From NCBI GenBank assembly GCA_964501065.1, contig CAZCRF010000004.1, positions 15,982 through 79,981 on the forward strand: 64,000 nt of DNA, written 5' to 3'. The position numbers and the translations under genes were made by a program. Positions 34,908 to 44,489 of the stretch are shown here, in pieces. Positions within the stretch are counted from its first letter, which is position 1; every line of letters begins with the position of its first letter. This stretch comes from Hallerella sp964501065. GTDB taxonomy: Bacteria > Fibrobacterota > Fibrobacteria > Fibrobacterales > Fibrobacteraceae. The notes under the pieces were generated by a model, which searched no databases, was not told where the DNA came from, and saw only the letters and a list, made by a program, of their open reading frames with translations.

Positions 34908-35966
34908 ATGTTATTCGTCATCCTCTCTGTCGTCGGCGTCATCGGAATCGCGGGAGTCGGCATCTTGAACCAGCCTCAATTTGGGAAGATTCCAAGCGGC
35001 GAACGCCTTGAACGCATTGAAAAATCCCCCCATTACAAGGACGGCCATTTCCAGAACGAAAGCGAGACGACGACCATGACCGGGAAAAAGGGCATGATGG
35101 AATCCATGTGGGACTTCCTCTTCAAGGATTATCCGAACACGGTCCCGGATTCGGGCGAGATCCCCGTCATCAAAACGGATCTTTCAGAGCTCGACCGGAG
35201 CGGAAATTGGATCGTCTGGTTCGGGCATTCCTCTTACCTCATCCAGGCTGCGGGCAAGCGATTCCTGGTGGATCCCGTCTTTTACGCCGGAGCGCCATTC
35301 CAATTCATCAACAAACCGTTTCCGGGGACGGACGTTTACAAGCCGGATGACATGCCGGAAGTCGATGCGCTCCTCATCACCCACGACCATTACGACCATT
35401 TGGACTACAAGACCGTTCCCGCAATCGAAAGCAAGGTGAAAAAAGTCGTCACGGCTCTCGGCGTCGGTTCCCATTTGGAATATTGGGGCTATCCGGCGGG
35501 GAAAATCCACGAAATGGATTGGGGCGACACCTTGGACTTGGGGAAAGGATTCAAAGTCCGCTGCTTCCCGACCAGGCATTTTTCCGGCAGAAGCCTTTTC
35601 CAAACCAAAACGCTTTGGGCATCCTTCGTCATTGAGACTCCGGCTGGGAAAATTTACATCGGCGGCGATTCCGGCTACGACAAGCACTTTGCGCGCATCG
35701 GTAAAGAAGTCCCCGACTTGGACTTCGCCATTTTGGAAAACGGGCAATACAGCAAGGACTGGGCGAACATCCACACCCTCCCGGAAGAGCTTTCCCAAGT
35801 GGCGGCGGACTTGGGCGCGAAACGCTACATGACCGTCCACCATTCCAAGTTCAAACTCTCCACCCATCCGTGGAACGAGCCGCTCGAAAACGAAAAGGAA
35901 CTTTCAAGACAAGGCTTCGACATCGTCATTCCCAAAATCGGCGAGGTCGTCGAATGGAAAAAATGA
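34908..35966 (+). CDS. metallo-beta-lactamase-fold hydrolase (NAPE-PLD/UlaG-like)
   Basis: 352 residues. An N-terminal hydrophobic helix (1-22) anchors or exports it. The metal-binding motif is THDHYDHLD (about 160), with later TRHFSGR, GGDSGYDKHF and VHHSKF. This set is that of the NAPE-PLD/UlaG-like branch, which cuts phospholipids or sugar lactones. The substrate is unknown. It overlaps rdgB by 4 nt. Confidence 0.87.
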   Translation: MLFVILSVVGVIGIAGVGILNQPQFGKIPSGERLERIEKSPHYKDGHFQNESETTTMTGKKGMMESMWDFLFKDYPNTVPDSGEIPVIKTDLSELDRSGNWIVWFGHSSYLIQAAGKRFLVDPVFYAGAPFQFINKPFPGTDVYKPDDMPEVDALLITHDHYDHLDYKTVPAIESKVKKVVTALGVGSHLEYWGYPAGKIHEMDWGDTLDLGKGFKVRCFPTRHFSGRSLFQTKTLWASFVIETPAGKIYIGGDSGYDKHFARIGKEVPDLDFAILENGQYSKDWANIHTLPEELSQVAADLGAKRYMTVHHSKFKLSTHPWNEPLENEKELSRQGFDIVIPKIGEVVEWKK

Positions 35967-36613
35967 AACGCTTGTTCATCATCGCGACGGGAAACCCGGG
36001 CAAGGTTCGGGACTTTTCCGCCATCCTCGGAACGGAATCCAACGACTTCAAGACTCTCGGAGAAATCGGCTTTGACAGGGACATCGTCGAAAACGGCAAG
36101 AGCTTTGCCGAAAACGCCCGGATCAAATCCGCCGAAACGGCCGAGTGGCTTTGGGAAAAAGGCGTCGAAGCATCCGTCCTCGCGGACGATTCCGGACTAG
36201 AAGTCTTTGCGCTGGGCGGCGAACCGGGCATTTACAGCGCACGCTACGCGGGCGGCCACGGCGACGACGGCGCGAACAACAGGAAGCTCCTCTCGAAGTT
36301 GCAGGGCAAGACGGACCGTGCCGCCAGATATTTTTGCGCACTTTCCTACCAGACAGTTTCCCGGAATGCTTCGGGGAATCTTGAAATTTCGACACCGATG
36401 GTTTTTGAAGGGGAATGCCGCGGGCGGATAGGATTCTCCCCCATCGGAGACAAAGGCTTCGGCTACGACCCGCTGTTCATCCCGGATGGAGAAAGCCGCA
36501 CATTTGCCGAAATGGAACTCTCCGAAAAGAAACTCATCAGCCACCGGGGGGCGGCGATCCGCGCTCTGCACCAAGCATTGCAAGGAATCCATTCCGAAAA
36601 GGAAGAGACCTGA
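35963..36613 (+). CDS. rdgB: XTP/dITP diphosphatase (RdgB/HAM1)
   Basis: 216 residues. It removes pyrophosphate from deaminated purine nucleotides to keep them out of DNA and RNA. Motifs: IATGNPGKVRDF, ADDSGLEV, PGIYSARYAG, FGYDPLFIP, SHRGAAI. An ATG 9 nt upstream is also in frame; 35963 is chosen because it overlaps the preceding stop (ATGA). Confidence 0.95.
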   Translation: MKRLFIIATGNPGKVRDFSAILGTESNDFKTLGEIGFDRDIVENGKSFAENARIKSAETAEWLWEKGVEASVLADDSGLEVFALGGEPGIYSARYAGGHGDDGANNRKLLSKLQGKTDRAARYFCALSYQTVSRNASGNLEISTPMVFEGECRGRIGFSPIGDKGFGYDPLFIPDGESRTFAEMELSEKKLISHRGAAIRALHQALQGIHSEKEET

Positions 36614-36676
36614 CTTCCCCACTTTCTGCAACCGTCAAAAGGCTTTGGAGGACGGATTGCATTTTCCGCAAACGAA

Positions 36677-36701
36677 AATCGCCGGGCTTTGCCCGGCGAT
36701 T
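36677..36701. terminator. bidirectional terminator between rdgB and ompA-like gene
   Basis: AATCGCCGGGC and GCCCGGCGATT form an 11-bp stem with a 3-nt loop between converging genes. Confidence 0.85.
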
Positions 36702-36721
36702 CCTTTCAAACGAATCCGCAA

Positions 36722-38788
36722 TTATTCAAAGGGGACTAGTTCCACGCGGCGATTTTGGGCGCGGCCCTTCTTGGTCTTGTTCGAAGCGACGGGCTTTGTC
36801 GCACCGTATCCCTTGGCGCGGAGACGCTCCTTGGCGACACCCTTCTTTTGCAGGTAATCGACGACTGCATTGGCACGGTCCTGGCTGAGCTTTTCATTTC
36901 TGCGCTCAGATCCGGTGTCGTCAGTGTGCCCTTGCACTTCGAGATTCGCCTTGTCGAATTTTTTCATCAATGCGGCGATATCGTCTAGAGTGCCGTAACT
37001 GTTTTTCGTGAGCTCCGCTGAATTCGTCTTGAAGGCGATTCCCTTGCGCAATTGGTTCAAGTCCTCTTTTTTGTTGAGGGGGCAGCCGACGCTGTCGATT
37101 TCCGTTCCCTTGAGGGTGTTCGGGCATTTGTCCTTTTCGTCGGGAACGCCGTCGCCGTCCGAGTCGCGGACCAGAGTGCAGCCAGTCGTGTCCACTTCCA
37201 CCCCTTGCGGCGTGTTCGGGCATTTGTCCAGGACATCGGGAACGCCGTCCTTGTCAAAGTCGAGCGGGCAACCGACGCTGTCGACGGCCACTCCCTTCGG
37301 CGTGTTCGGGCACTTGTCCTGCAGATCGGGGACACCGTCCTTGTCGAAGTCGAGCGGGCAACCGACACTGTCGACGGCCACACCCTTCGGCGTGTTCGGG
37401 CACTTGTCCTGCAAATCGGCAATGCCGTCACTGTCCGAATCCACAACGGAGCAAGCTTTTGCTGCGGAGTCAAAACCGGCCTTGTAGGCGGAATCCAGCG
37501 CAGCCTTGAGCGCGGAGTCTTGGAGAGCCTTGCTCGCAGAATCCGCAGCGGCCATCGCCTTGAGCGCGGAGTCCGTCGGGCAGCCGACACTGTCGACAGG
37601 CATGCCTTCCGGCGTATTCGGGCATTTGTCGAGATAATCGGGAATCTTGTCCTTGTCGGAATCCATCGGGCAACCGTTTGCGTCGACGGCCACTCCCTTC
37701 GGGGTGTGCGGGCACTTGTCCGCATCGTCGAGGATTCCATCCCCGTCTTCGTCAGCTTCGCCCAAGATGCCGAAATTCCAAGTCAACACGGCAACCCCGG
37801 CGAAGAGGGGCGTCGGGGCGTAGCAATAAGAGGCCGAGCCGCCATCTTCATCCAAATAGTTCAGCATCCTCTTTTCGCATCCGTCCATTTCGTCGTCGTA
37901 ATCGTATCCCAGGTTCTTGAACGCGCGAACGGCGACATCGACGCCGACGGCAAAGTCGATTCCGTGTGGAAAGTGGAAGCGAAGGCCCGGGGTGAGTACC
38001 ATCGGGTCGCTGAGCGGATCCACTTCATAAGTCCCCTTCTCCTGGAGAAGCATTTCTCCCGAGTATTCCACGAAGACATCCATCCAGTCGAGCGGAAGCC
38101 AGTTCACGCCCGCGCTGTAGACGAGAACGCTGGACTGCCCCTTGTCGTAGGGGAAGACGTAGCTCGCCTGGAGATTGAAGCGGAGCGGCACGTCGACTTT
38201 CGAAAGGTCGACAGTCCCGATGATTCCCGCGGCAAAAGCCCCGGAGACCGAAGTGAACGGGTGCGTGTAGCCGTTCGACTTCAAATACCAAGCGTGACGG
38301 GGACGCACTCCCGCGCCCTCTTCCCCCGTCGGCAGATAGAGGTTCAACAGCAGAGCCGCGTCGAAGACGTGCGCCGTGTCGAACGGATTCCGGATTTTGA
38401 GCCAGACGTCCAAATCGCCGCGACTGGTCGTCCACTGGTTGATGGTCCCGGCGACGCCATCGGCATCGTCGTTTGCGTGCTCATAATAAAGGGGCAGCGA
38501 AATCCCCATATCCAAAAATTCCAGAAGCCCCACCCCCGCGAAGACATTCCCCGAAAGGGAAGCGTCGTATTCATTGTAGGCGTGCTGGTTTCCGTTCAAG
38601 CGAAAATTGCCCCCGCGCGAAAGCCCCCAGGAATCGATTGAGAGGCTCCCCCCCGCGCCGACGGAGAAATTTCCCTTTCCAAGGGTGTGCGAGGTCATCT
38701 GGTGCAGACCGTCGGTCCCCCCTTCTAGACCGGATTGGGCGAAGGCCGCCGCAACAGAAAGCAGGGCCAATCCAAAAATCTTTTTCAT
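36722..38788 (-). CDS. OmpA-family porin with calcium-binding TSP3 repeats
   Basis: 688 residues. The signal peptide ends AAAFAQ (residue 18). A beta-barrel follows (about 20-340). A run of thrombospondin type 3-like repeats (about 345-560) of DSDGDGVPD...DKCPNTPKGV pattern binds Ca2+ through Asp loops and is interrupted by an Ala/Ser/Asp helix (about 430-465). The C-terminal OmpA peptidoglycan domain has QGHTDDTGSERRNEKLS and NRRVELVPFE. The repeats are near-identical at DNA level (about 37200-37440), so recombination could change their number. The start follows AAGGA. It anchors the outer membrane to the wall. Confidence 0.92.
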   Translation of the reverse strand: MKKIFGLALLSVAAAFAQSGLEGGTDGLHQMTSHTLGKGNFSVGAGGSLSIDSWGLSRGGNFRLNGNQHAYNEYDASLSGNVFAGVGLLEFLDMGISLPLYYEHANDDADGVAGTINQWTTSRGDLDVWLKIRNPFDTAHVFDAALLLNLYLPTGEEGAGVRPRHAWYLKSNGYTHPFTSVSGAFAAGIIGTVDLSKVDVPLRFNLQASYVFPYDKGQSSVLVYSAGVNWLPLDWMDVFVEYSGEMLLQEKGTYEVDPLSDPMVLTPGLRFHFPHGIDFAVGVDVAVRAFKNLGYDYDDEMDGCEKRMLNYLDEDGGSASYCYAPTPLFAGVAVLTWNFGILGEADEDGDGILDDADKCPHTPKGVAVDANGCPMDSDKDKIPDYLDKCPNTPEGMPVDSVGCPTDSALKAMAAADSASKALQDSALKAALDSAYKAGFDSAAKACSVVDSDSDGIADLQDKCPNTPKGVAVDSVGCPLDFDKDGVPDLQDKCPNTPKGVAVDSVGCPLDFDKDGVPDVLDKCPNTPQGVEVDTTGCTLVRDSDGDGVPDEKDKCPNTLKGTEIDSVGCPLNKKEDLNQLRKGIAFKTNSAELTKNSYGTLDDIAALMKKFDKANLEVQGHTDDTGSERRNEKLSQDRANAVVDYLQKKGVAKERLRAKGYGATKPVASNKTKKGRAQNRRVELVPFE
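37200..37440 (-). repeat. near-identical DNA repeats coding TSP3 units
   Basis: Units of about 78 nt code for CPNTPKGVAVDSVGCPLDFDKDGVPD and differ by only a few bases between neighbours. Confidence 0.75.
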
Positions 38789-38822
38789 TGCGTTTCCTTG
38801 ATTGAAAGTTAAAAGCGCAGAA

Positions 38823-38851
38823 AATATAGCCACTTTGGCCGCTTTTTGCAA
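38823..38851 (-). promoter_or_regulatory. promoter of OmpA-like gene
   Basis: On the minus strand, TTGCAA (38851-38846) and TATATT (38828-38823) are separated by exactly 17 nt, 35 nt before the start codon. Confidence 0.7.
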
Positions 38852-38940
38852 CGTGCAACGCGTCACAAACGGCGAAAATGGGGAACGCCGGGGATGCGCG
38901 CCGAGGAGTCGCGAACGTGCAAGATTTCCCTAAAAATGTT

Positions 38941-38946
38941 TATATT
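38941..38946 (+). promoter_or_regulatory. candidate -10 box of pectate-lyase-fold gene
   Basis: TATATT lies 73 nt upstream of the TTG start at 39020. No clear -35 is visible. Confidence 0.4.
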
Positions 38947-39019
38947 GTATCCTCGACAGTTCTCGATTCCGGGCATTCCCCGGGTCGGAGATGGCTCTGG
39001 ATTTCTCGGTGAGGTTTTC

Positions 39020-42000
39020 TTGATTCGCATTGCAGCCCGTTTTGCACTTCCCCTATTCCTGTCCGTGTCAGCCTTGTTTGCACAAGTACAGTTTCCGAAC
39101 GGTTCGGGCGTCGTCGACATCACCAAGCCCCCCTACAACGCCAAGACGGACGGCAAGTCCGACGTCACGGAAATCATCCAACAGGCGTTAGACGACCATC
39201 CGAACGGAAACTACGTCATCTACCTGCCGAACGGCACTTACCGGATTTCCCGCCAGATTAGCTGGCCGCAGGGCGCAAAGGACGAGGACTCCTACAGGCG
39301 GACAATCTTGCAAGGGGAAAGCATGGGCGGAACGCACATCATCATGCAGGACAACGCCTACGGCTACGACAACCCGGACGCTCCGCGCGCCATGCTCTAC
39401 ACGGGCATGGGCAGCTACCCGCACGACAGGAACGCCGTCCGCAACGTCACCCTGCACACGGGAAAGGGGAATCCGGGAATCATCGGCATCCGCTTCAACG
39501 CCAACTACCAAGGGACGATTCTCAACGTCAAGATATTCTCCGACGACGGTTCGGGAGTGGCCGGCATCGACATGAGCTACACGGAGGGCATCGGGCCGCT
39601 CTTCATCAAGAACGTCGAGATCCGCGGATTCGACGTGGGCATCCTCACCGGATTCCCCACGTACGGCATGACCCTCGAACACGTCACTCTCTACAATCAA
39701 AAAAAATACGGCGTCGAGAACCACGACCAAGTCCTGACCGTCCGCAATCTGAGGACTCACGGGGAAGTCACGGCCGTCGCGAATTTCGGGGAGAACGCCC
39801 TCCTCACGATGATAGGCGGCGCACTCGAATACACGGGCAAAAAAAAGGCGAAGGTTCCGGCCATCTACAACGAAGGCTATCTTTTTGCGCGGGACATCGC
39901 CACGAGCCGCTTTCAAAAAGCCATCGAGGAACGCGGTCCCGCAAGCGGGGAAGGCCTTCCGGGGCCGGAAATCATCGAATACTCCTCGGACATCCCGACA
40001 AACCTTTGCCACTCCCCGCAATACTCCTTCAAGCTTTCCATCGCCGAGACGCTCATCCCGTCGGAACAGACTCCCGACCAGTGGGTGGGCATCCAAGGGG
40101 ATTACGGCGGAACGGCGGGAACGGGCAGCGACGACTCCAAGGCCATCCAACAGGCGATTGACGACGGTGCGGAAACGATTTACTTCACGCCGGGCGGCCG
40201 TTACACCATCAACCGGGACGTCCACATCCGCAACCGCGTACGCCGCGTCATCGGGACGGAGGCGACCATAGACGGCACGGGAAAATTCATCATCGAGGGG
40301 AGCGCGTTCAAGGAAATCACCATCGAACGGTTCGCGGAATTCGGCGCGGGGATAGTCCACAACGCGCCCCAGACCCTGATTCTCAAGAACATGAAGACGA
40401 AGAACTACGAAAGTTCCCCGAAGGGCGCCGGGGACCTTTACATGGAAGACGTCGCGATAAGCCACATGGAAATCAACTTGCAGCACGTCTGGGCGCGCAG
40501 CCTCTACATGGAGAACGACCGCAAGACGAAAATTGAAAACAACGGCGGAACGGTCTGGATTCTAGGCCTCACGGCGGAGAACGGCAACACGGTGCTGCAC
40601 AACCGCGACCGGGGCGAAGTGGAGCTGCTCGGGGTGCACGTCATCGCCAGCCGCAAGGCGAAAACCAGACCCATGTTCATCAACGATTCGGCAAGCCTTT
40701 CCGTCGAAGGGCTCCGCGAAACCCTTTTGCAGGGGAACGCGTTCCCGAAAATCGCCGAAGAGACCCGTGGCGGCGAGACGAAGACTCTCGAATCCGAAGG
40801 ATTGCTCAAGAACCCGACCGGGGGGACGATGATGACGCTCTTCGTCGGATACGTCCCGAAGACCGGCCAAAACGAAAAGCCCGAAGTCGAAGGCGCGCCC
40901 GACATGATTCTTCTGCAAACGGAAAAGGCGAAACTTTCCGGGAAGGTCTACGACGACGGACGCGGCAAGAAGGGCTACTGCAGCGACCCCGTCGAATGGA
41001 AGAAGCTCTCCGGGCCGGGGCGGGTCGTCTTTTCCGACGAACGGGAGACCGAGACGGACGTGAGCTTCTCTTACAGCGGCCGCTACAACATCACTTTCAC
41101 GGCGGACGACGGCGAGCTCAAGGCTTCCGACACGACGCGCATCTACGTCTTCGACCTGCGGACGACAACCAAGGATCACAGTGGGAACGGGGTCGCTTCC
41201 GGACGCGGCATGGACACTTGGGTTTCGCAATTCGAATCTTACGCCCCCCACGGGGAGGATTCCCTGCTGCAAATCGGCTACAACCGCGAAGGCTCCAGTG
41301 CCAAGATTTATCTGAAGTTCGACCTCTCCGCCATTCCGGGGCCAGTGTCGGACGCAGCCCTCCAGCTCTTCGTCCCGGACGACCCTCGCTACCGGAACAA
41401 GAAGAACCCCGTCAAATGGAACGTCTTCGGACTTTTGGAAGAGCCGGGAAAGGATTTCGGCGACGGCATCGCACCGGCCGATTGGCAGGAGTCCGAATTG
41501 AACTGGTACAATGCACCGGCGAACCAAGACGCTCCGGGCGGCGCCTACGTGCCGAAAAAAAGCCGCGGAGGCGGAATCGACCCTCGTTACACCAGTTACC
41601 TGGGCACCATCGAGCCGTCCCCGGACGCCCCCATCGGGCCGTTCCTCAAGAGTTCCGCCCTCACGGATTTCGTCAAACGCAAGCACAAGTCCAAATTGTT
41701 CACGTTCATCCTCTCCGCCGTCGCCCCGAGCGATTCCAACTATTTCGTCTACTCGCGGGATGCGGGGAAGGCCCTAGCCCCGGCGCTTTACATCAGTTAT
41801 TTCGATTCGAACAGGACGGTGAGCGGCGTCGCGACGGAATCCGCCATCCAGCTATCCAAGGTGAACATCAACATCGTTTCGCTAGACTGCAACTTTGACC
41901 TTACGATTGGCGAGCCGCAATTCGTGAAAATCGAAATTTTCAACGAATCCGGCAAGTTCATCCAACAGCTCTGCGGTCGCGAGCTCGAAAGCGAAAAGAA

Positions 42001-42106
42001 GTACACCTTCAAATTCAAGGCGCGCGACTTCCCCACCGGAAAGTACACCTTGAAAGTTTCCGGGGAATCCTTCTCCCGCGAAGAAAAATTCTACATCTTG
42101 AACTAG
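39020..42106 (+). CDS. secreted pectate-lyase-fold protein with CBM96/DNRLRE domain and sorting tail
   Basis: 1028 residues from TTG 39020 (GAGG upstream). A signal peptide ends ALFAQ. Two right-handed beta-helix segments of the Pectate_lyase_3/GH55-like type follow: KTDGKSDVTEIIQQALDD (about 40) and GSDDSKAIQQAIDDGAETIYF (about 370). A PKD-like stretch (about 620-700) and a DNRLRE/CBM96-type domain (about 720-930, KIYLKFDLSAIPG) come next. The last 70 residues (IFNESGKFIQQL, FPTGKYTLKV) look like a type A sorting domain of the type 9 secretion system. It probably attacks or binds plant polysaccharide outside the cell; the exact substrate is unknown. A lipoprotein gene follows after 7 nt. Confidence 0.82.
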   Translation: MIRIAARFALPLFLSVSALFAQVQFPNGSGVVDITKPPYNAKTDGKSDVTEIIQQALDDHPNGNYVIYLPNGTYRISRQISWPQGAKDEDSYRRTILQGESMGGTHIIMQDNAYGYDNPDAPRAMLYTGMGSYPHDRNAVRNVTLHTGKGNPGIIGIRFNANYQGTILNVKIFSDDGSGVAGIDMSYTEGIGPLFIKNVEIRGFDVGILTGFPTYGMTLEHVTLYNQKKYGVENHDQVLTVRNLRTHGEVTAVANFGENALLTMIGGALEYTGKKKAKVPAIYNEGYLFARDIATSRFQKAIEERGPASGEGLPGPEIIEYSSDIPTNLCHSPQYSFKLSIAETLIPSEQTPDQWVGIQGDYGGTAGTGSDDSKAIQQAIDDGAETIYFTPGGRYTINRDVHIRNRVRRVIGTEATIDGTGKFIIEGSAFKEITIERFAEFGAGIVHNAPQTLILKNMKTKNYESSPKGAGDLYMEDVAISHMEINLQHVWARSLYMENDRKTKIENNGGTVWILGLTAENGNTVLHNRDRGEVELLGVHVIASRKAKTRPMFINDSASLSVEGLRETLLQGNAFPKIAEETRGGETKTLESEGLLKNPTGGTMMTLFVGYVPKTGQNEKPEVEGAPDMILLQTEKAKLSGKVYDDGRGKKGYCSDPVEWKKLSGPGRVVFSDERETETDVSFSYSGRYNITFTADDGELKASDTTRIYVFDLRTTTKDHSGNGVASGRGMDTWVSQFESYAPHGEDSLLQIGYNREGSSAKIYLKFDLSAIPGPVSDAALQLFVPDDPRYRNKKNPVKWNVFGLLEEPGKDFGDGIAPADWQESELNWYNAPANQDAPGGAYVPKKSRGGGIDPRYTSYLGTIEPSPDAPIGPFLKSSALTDFVKRKHKSKLFTFILSAVAPSDSNYFVYSRDAGKALAPALYISYFDSNRTVSGVATESAIQLSKVNINIVSLDCNFDLTIGEPQFVKIEIFNESGKFIQQLCGRELESEKKYTFKFKARDFPTGKYTLKVSGESFSREEKFYILN

Positions 42107-42113
42107 GTCTCTC

Positions 42114-43703
42114 ATGAAGCACTGCTCTGCCAAACTTTTTCCGATCCTGTCCCTCTCCCTGTTCGCCGCTTGCGGAAGCGACAGCTCGTCCTCGGCGACG
42201 GAGGAATCCTCCTCTTCCGTCGCTGCCGAAGAACCGTCCAGCTCCTCGTACTCCAACCGCCTCGACGCCGACTACGCGGACACGCTTTCAAGCGACACGC
42301 TGCGCTTTTCCGGAAAGGATTCCGTTTTTGCATACAAATTCTTCCTGGGGGAATATCCCAAGGGGACTCTTATCCGCATTTATGGGCAAAAAAACGCAGG
42401 CTCCCACCTGGACTCCTTTTTCGTGAAAGAGGAAAAGGGGGAAATCCTCATTCCGGAATACACGACGATGGAAGACGGCGACGAAGTCTTCAACACGCAA
42501 AACCTTTACGCCCGCTTGGGGGATTCTTCCGGATACACCTCGACGGCATTCGTCACGACGTCGGTATCGGGATTCTATTATGTGGACTTTCCGCGAGTTG
42601 CCGAGGACTCCCCGTTCTCCATCCGGATTGCGGCCGAAATCTCCCCCGCCCATTTCGCCTACACCGGGGATTCGAGCGAGCTCACCTTGAACTTGGGGGA
42701 TACGGTCCGCGGAGTCTTCTTCCTCGGGAACGGGACGAAGCAAGCCGTCATCCGGTTCACCGCCGCCGAAGGCAAGAGCATCAACGTCAACGCGTCCGGC
42801 AAATCCCTGAGCGGAATCGAACTCTTCAACGGGAAGACCGAGATGGCTTCGGGCGCATCCATCGACGAGCAAATCCTGCCGGAAGCCTCTTCCGAATATT
42901 CCCTGGTCATCACGCCGAGAAGCTTCCCGGATTACACGACGGGACCTTACGCCTACTTCGACGTCAAGACTTCTTCCCGCGACCTGATCCAAGGCGAATA
43001 CTTCGCCAACCCGGACTCCATTGAAAAAGTCGGCGACACGCTGACGATTGTCCGCGAAAGGAACGATGCGGCCAAGTACTACTTGAGGCAGGAACAGTAC
43101 GTGTGGTTGTCCGATTTGGAGAAAGGCGACACGGTGAACGTCTATCACGGGATTGAAGGCTACATGGCGGGGGCGGCCTACCCGGCGACGTACCAAATCC
43201 TCGACGCAGCGGGCGATACGGTCCACATGGAAAGAATGCAGTTCGTCGCCAAGTCGAAGGGGGCACACTACCTGCACTACATCCGCCTCAACTCTCCCCC
43301 GACGACGGACGCGCAGACGCTCACGCTAAAGACCGCAGTCCAACGGTTGAACTACGTCACCCGGTTCAGCTTCTTCGACGAGGAGCGCGAAACGGACTTG
43401 GCCTCGAAGACCGTCGCCGTCGGAGACACTCTCCGCCTGTCGAGCCTCTACCTCCGGGCGGAACCGTCCGACGTGAGCAACCGCGCGCTCTACTTCATCC
43501 CGTGCGGCGACCTCCCGTATATCGCCACGGTCTACACGGAAAGTTCCTGCAAGAATTACGGCACGGAGCAGGCCTGGGGGGCGACGAACGTCGTCATCTC
43601 GGACAATGCGGACAACGCCGGGGAAATCATCCGTCTGATAGCCCAGAGCACGGCAGACCCGCGCCAGAGGGACACTCTCCAAGTGTACATCAGCGAACGA
43701 TAA
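42114..43703 (+). CDS. serine-rich-linker lipoprotein, hypothetical
   Basis: 529 residues. Lipobox LFAAC (Cys at about 20), a Ser/Glu linker (about 22-50), then strand-rich domains. The region TLNLGDTVRGVFFLGNG with KQAVIRFTAAEGKSINV (about 185-225) resembles a pre-peptidase C-terminal (PPC-like) beta-sandwich. It lies 7 nt after the pectate-lyase-fold gene and is probably its co-transcribed surface partner. The function is unknown. Confidence 0.7.
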   Translation: MKHCSAKLFPILSLSLFAACGSDSSSSATEESSSSVAAEEPSSSSYSNRLDADYADTLSSDTLRFSGKDSVFAYKFFLGEYPKGTLIRIYGQKNAGSHLDSFFVKEEKGEILIPEYTTMEDGDEVFNTQNLYARLGDSSGYTSTAFVTTSVSGFYYVDFPRVAEDSPFSIRIAAEISPAHFAYTGDSSELTLNLGDTVRGVFFLGNGTKQAVIRFTAAEGKSINVNASGKSLSGIELFNGKTEMASGASIDEQILPEASSEYSLVITPRSFPDYTTGPYAYFDVKTSSRDLIQGEYFANPDSIEKVGDTLTIVRERNDAAKYYLRQEQYVWLSDLEKGDTVNVYHGIEGYMAGAAYPATYQILDAAGDTVHMERMQFVAKSKGAHYLHYIRLNSPPTTDAQTLTLKTAVQRLNYVTRFSFFDEERETDLASKTVAVGDTLRLSSLYLRAEPSDVSNRALYFIPCGDLPYIATVYTESSCKNYGTEQAWGATNVVISDNADNAGEIIRLIAQSTADPRQRDTLQVYISER

Positions 43704-43792
43704 ATTTTTTACTAAATTTGAAACCCCGGAATGCCGCGCCAAGCTCTGCCAGCATCACCGGTTCAACTAAAGAGCTTCCTTTCGAGGTAATC

Positions 43793-44395
43793 ATGTCCTA
43801 TCGTGGACCCAAAGCCAAGGTCGCCCGTTCCCTCGGGCTCGCCACCACTCCCAAAACCCAAAAGGTGCTGGATCGCCGCAATTTCGGACCCGGACAACAC
43901 GGCCAAGACCGCAAGAAGTCCGCTTCCGTTTACAAGCAACAGCTTGTGGAAAAGCAGCGTCTCCGCTTTACGTACAACATTTCCGAAGCGCAAATGTCGA
44001 AGACCTATGCCGAAGCCAACCGTCGTGAAGGTTCCGCAGGCGACAACCTGATGATCCTTCTCGAGACGCGCCTCGACGCCCTGGTCTTCCGCATGGGGTT
44101 CGCCCGCACGATTTTCGCCGCGCGTCAATATGTCGCCCACGGCCACTTCGCCGTGAATGGCGTCCGCAGCCATTCTCCGAGCCGTCTGGTCAAGGCGGGG
44201 GACGTCATTTCCGTTTGCGAACGTTCCAAGAACCACGTGCAAATCAAGGAAGCGATCGACAACGCTCCCGCCGCACCGGAATACTTGACCGTCGACAAGG
44301 ACAAGATGGAAGGCAAGCTCGTCGCGACTCCGCTCCGCGAGCAAATTCCCGTCCAACTCCAGGAACAGCTCGTGGTCGAATACTATTCCCGTTGA
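43793..44395 (+). CDS. rpsD: 30S ribosomal protein S4
   Basis: 200 residues. S4 starts 30S assembly by binding 16S rRNA. RRNFGPGQHGQ, EANRREGSAGDNL and the S4 RNA-binding fold (LDALVFRMGFARTIFAARQYVAHGHFAVNG) are clear. The N-terminus lacks the zinc-type cysteines. The start follows CGAGGT. It stands outside the usual alpha operon (no rpsM, rpsK or rpoA nearby), so its S4-regulated leader may be absent or changed. Confidence 0.97.
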   Translation: MSYRGPKAKVARSLGLATTPKTQKVLDRRNFGPGQHGQDRKKSASVYKQQLVEKQRLRFTYNISEAQMSKTYAEANRREGSAGDNLMILLETRLDALVFRMGFARTIFAARQYVAHGHFAVNGVRSHSPSRLVKAGDVISVCERSKNHVQIKEAIDNAPAAPEYLTVDKDKMEGKLVATPLREQIPVQLQEQLVVEYYSR

Positions 44396-44416
44396 GAAAA
44401 GGAATTTTCTCCTTTG

Positions 44417-44440
44417 CGCCCACTTCCTGTGGGCGTTTTT
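44417..44440 (+). terminator. terminator of rpsD
   Basis: CGCCCAC and GTGGGCG pair around a 5-nt loop, followed by TTTTT. Confidence 0.92.
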
Positions 44441-44459
44441 CGTTTTGAAGCGGAATTTT

Positions 44460-44486
44460 CCCCAATCGAAATTTTATATCTTGGGG
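44460..44486 (+). promoter_or_regulatory. inverted repeat over the ribosome site of the next lipoprotein
   Basis: CCCCAA and TTGGGG are separated by 15 nt that include TATATC. The right arm contains the GGGG that would serve as ribosome site for the ATG at 44490. Confidence 0.35.
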
Positions 44487-44489
44487 CAA

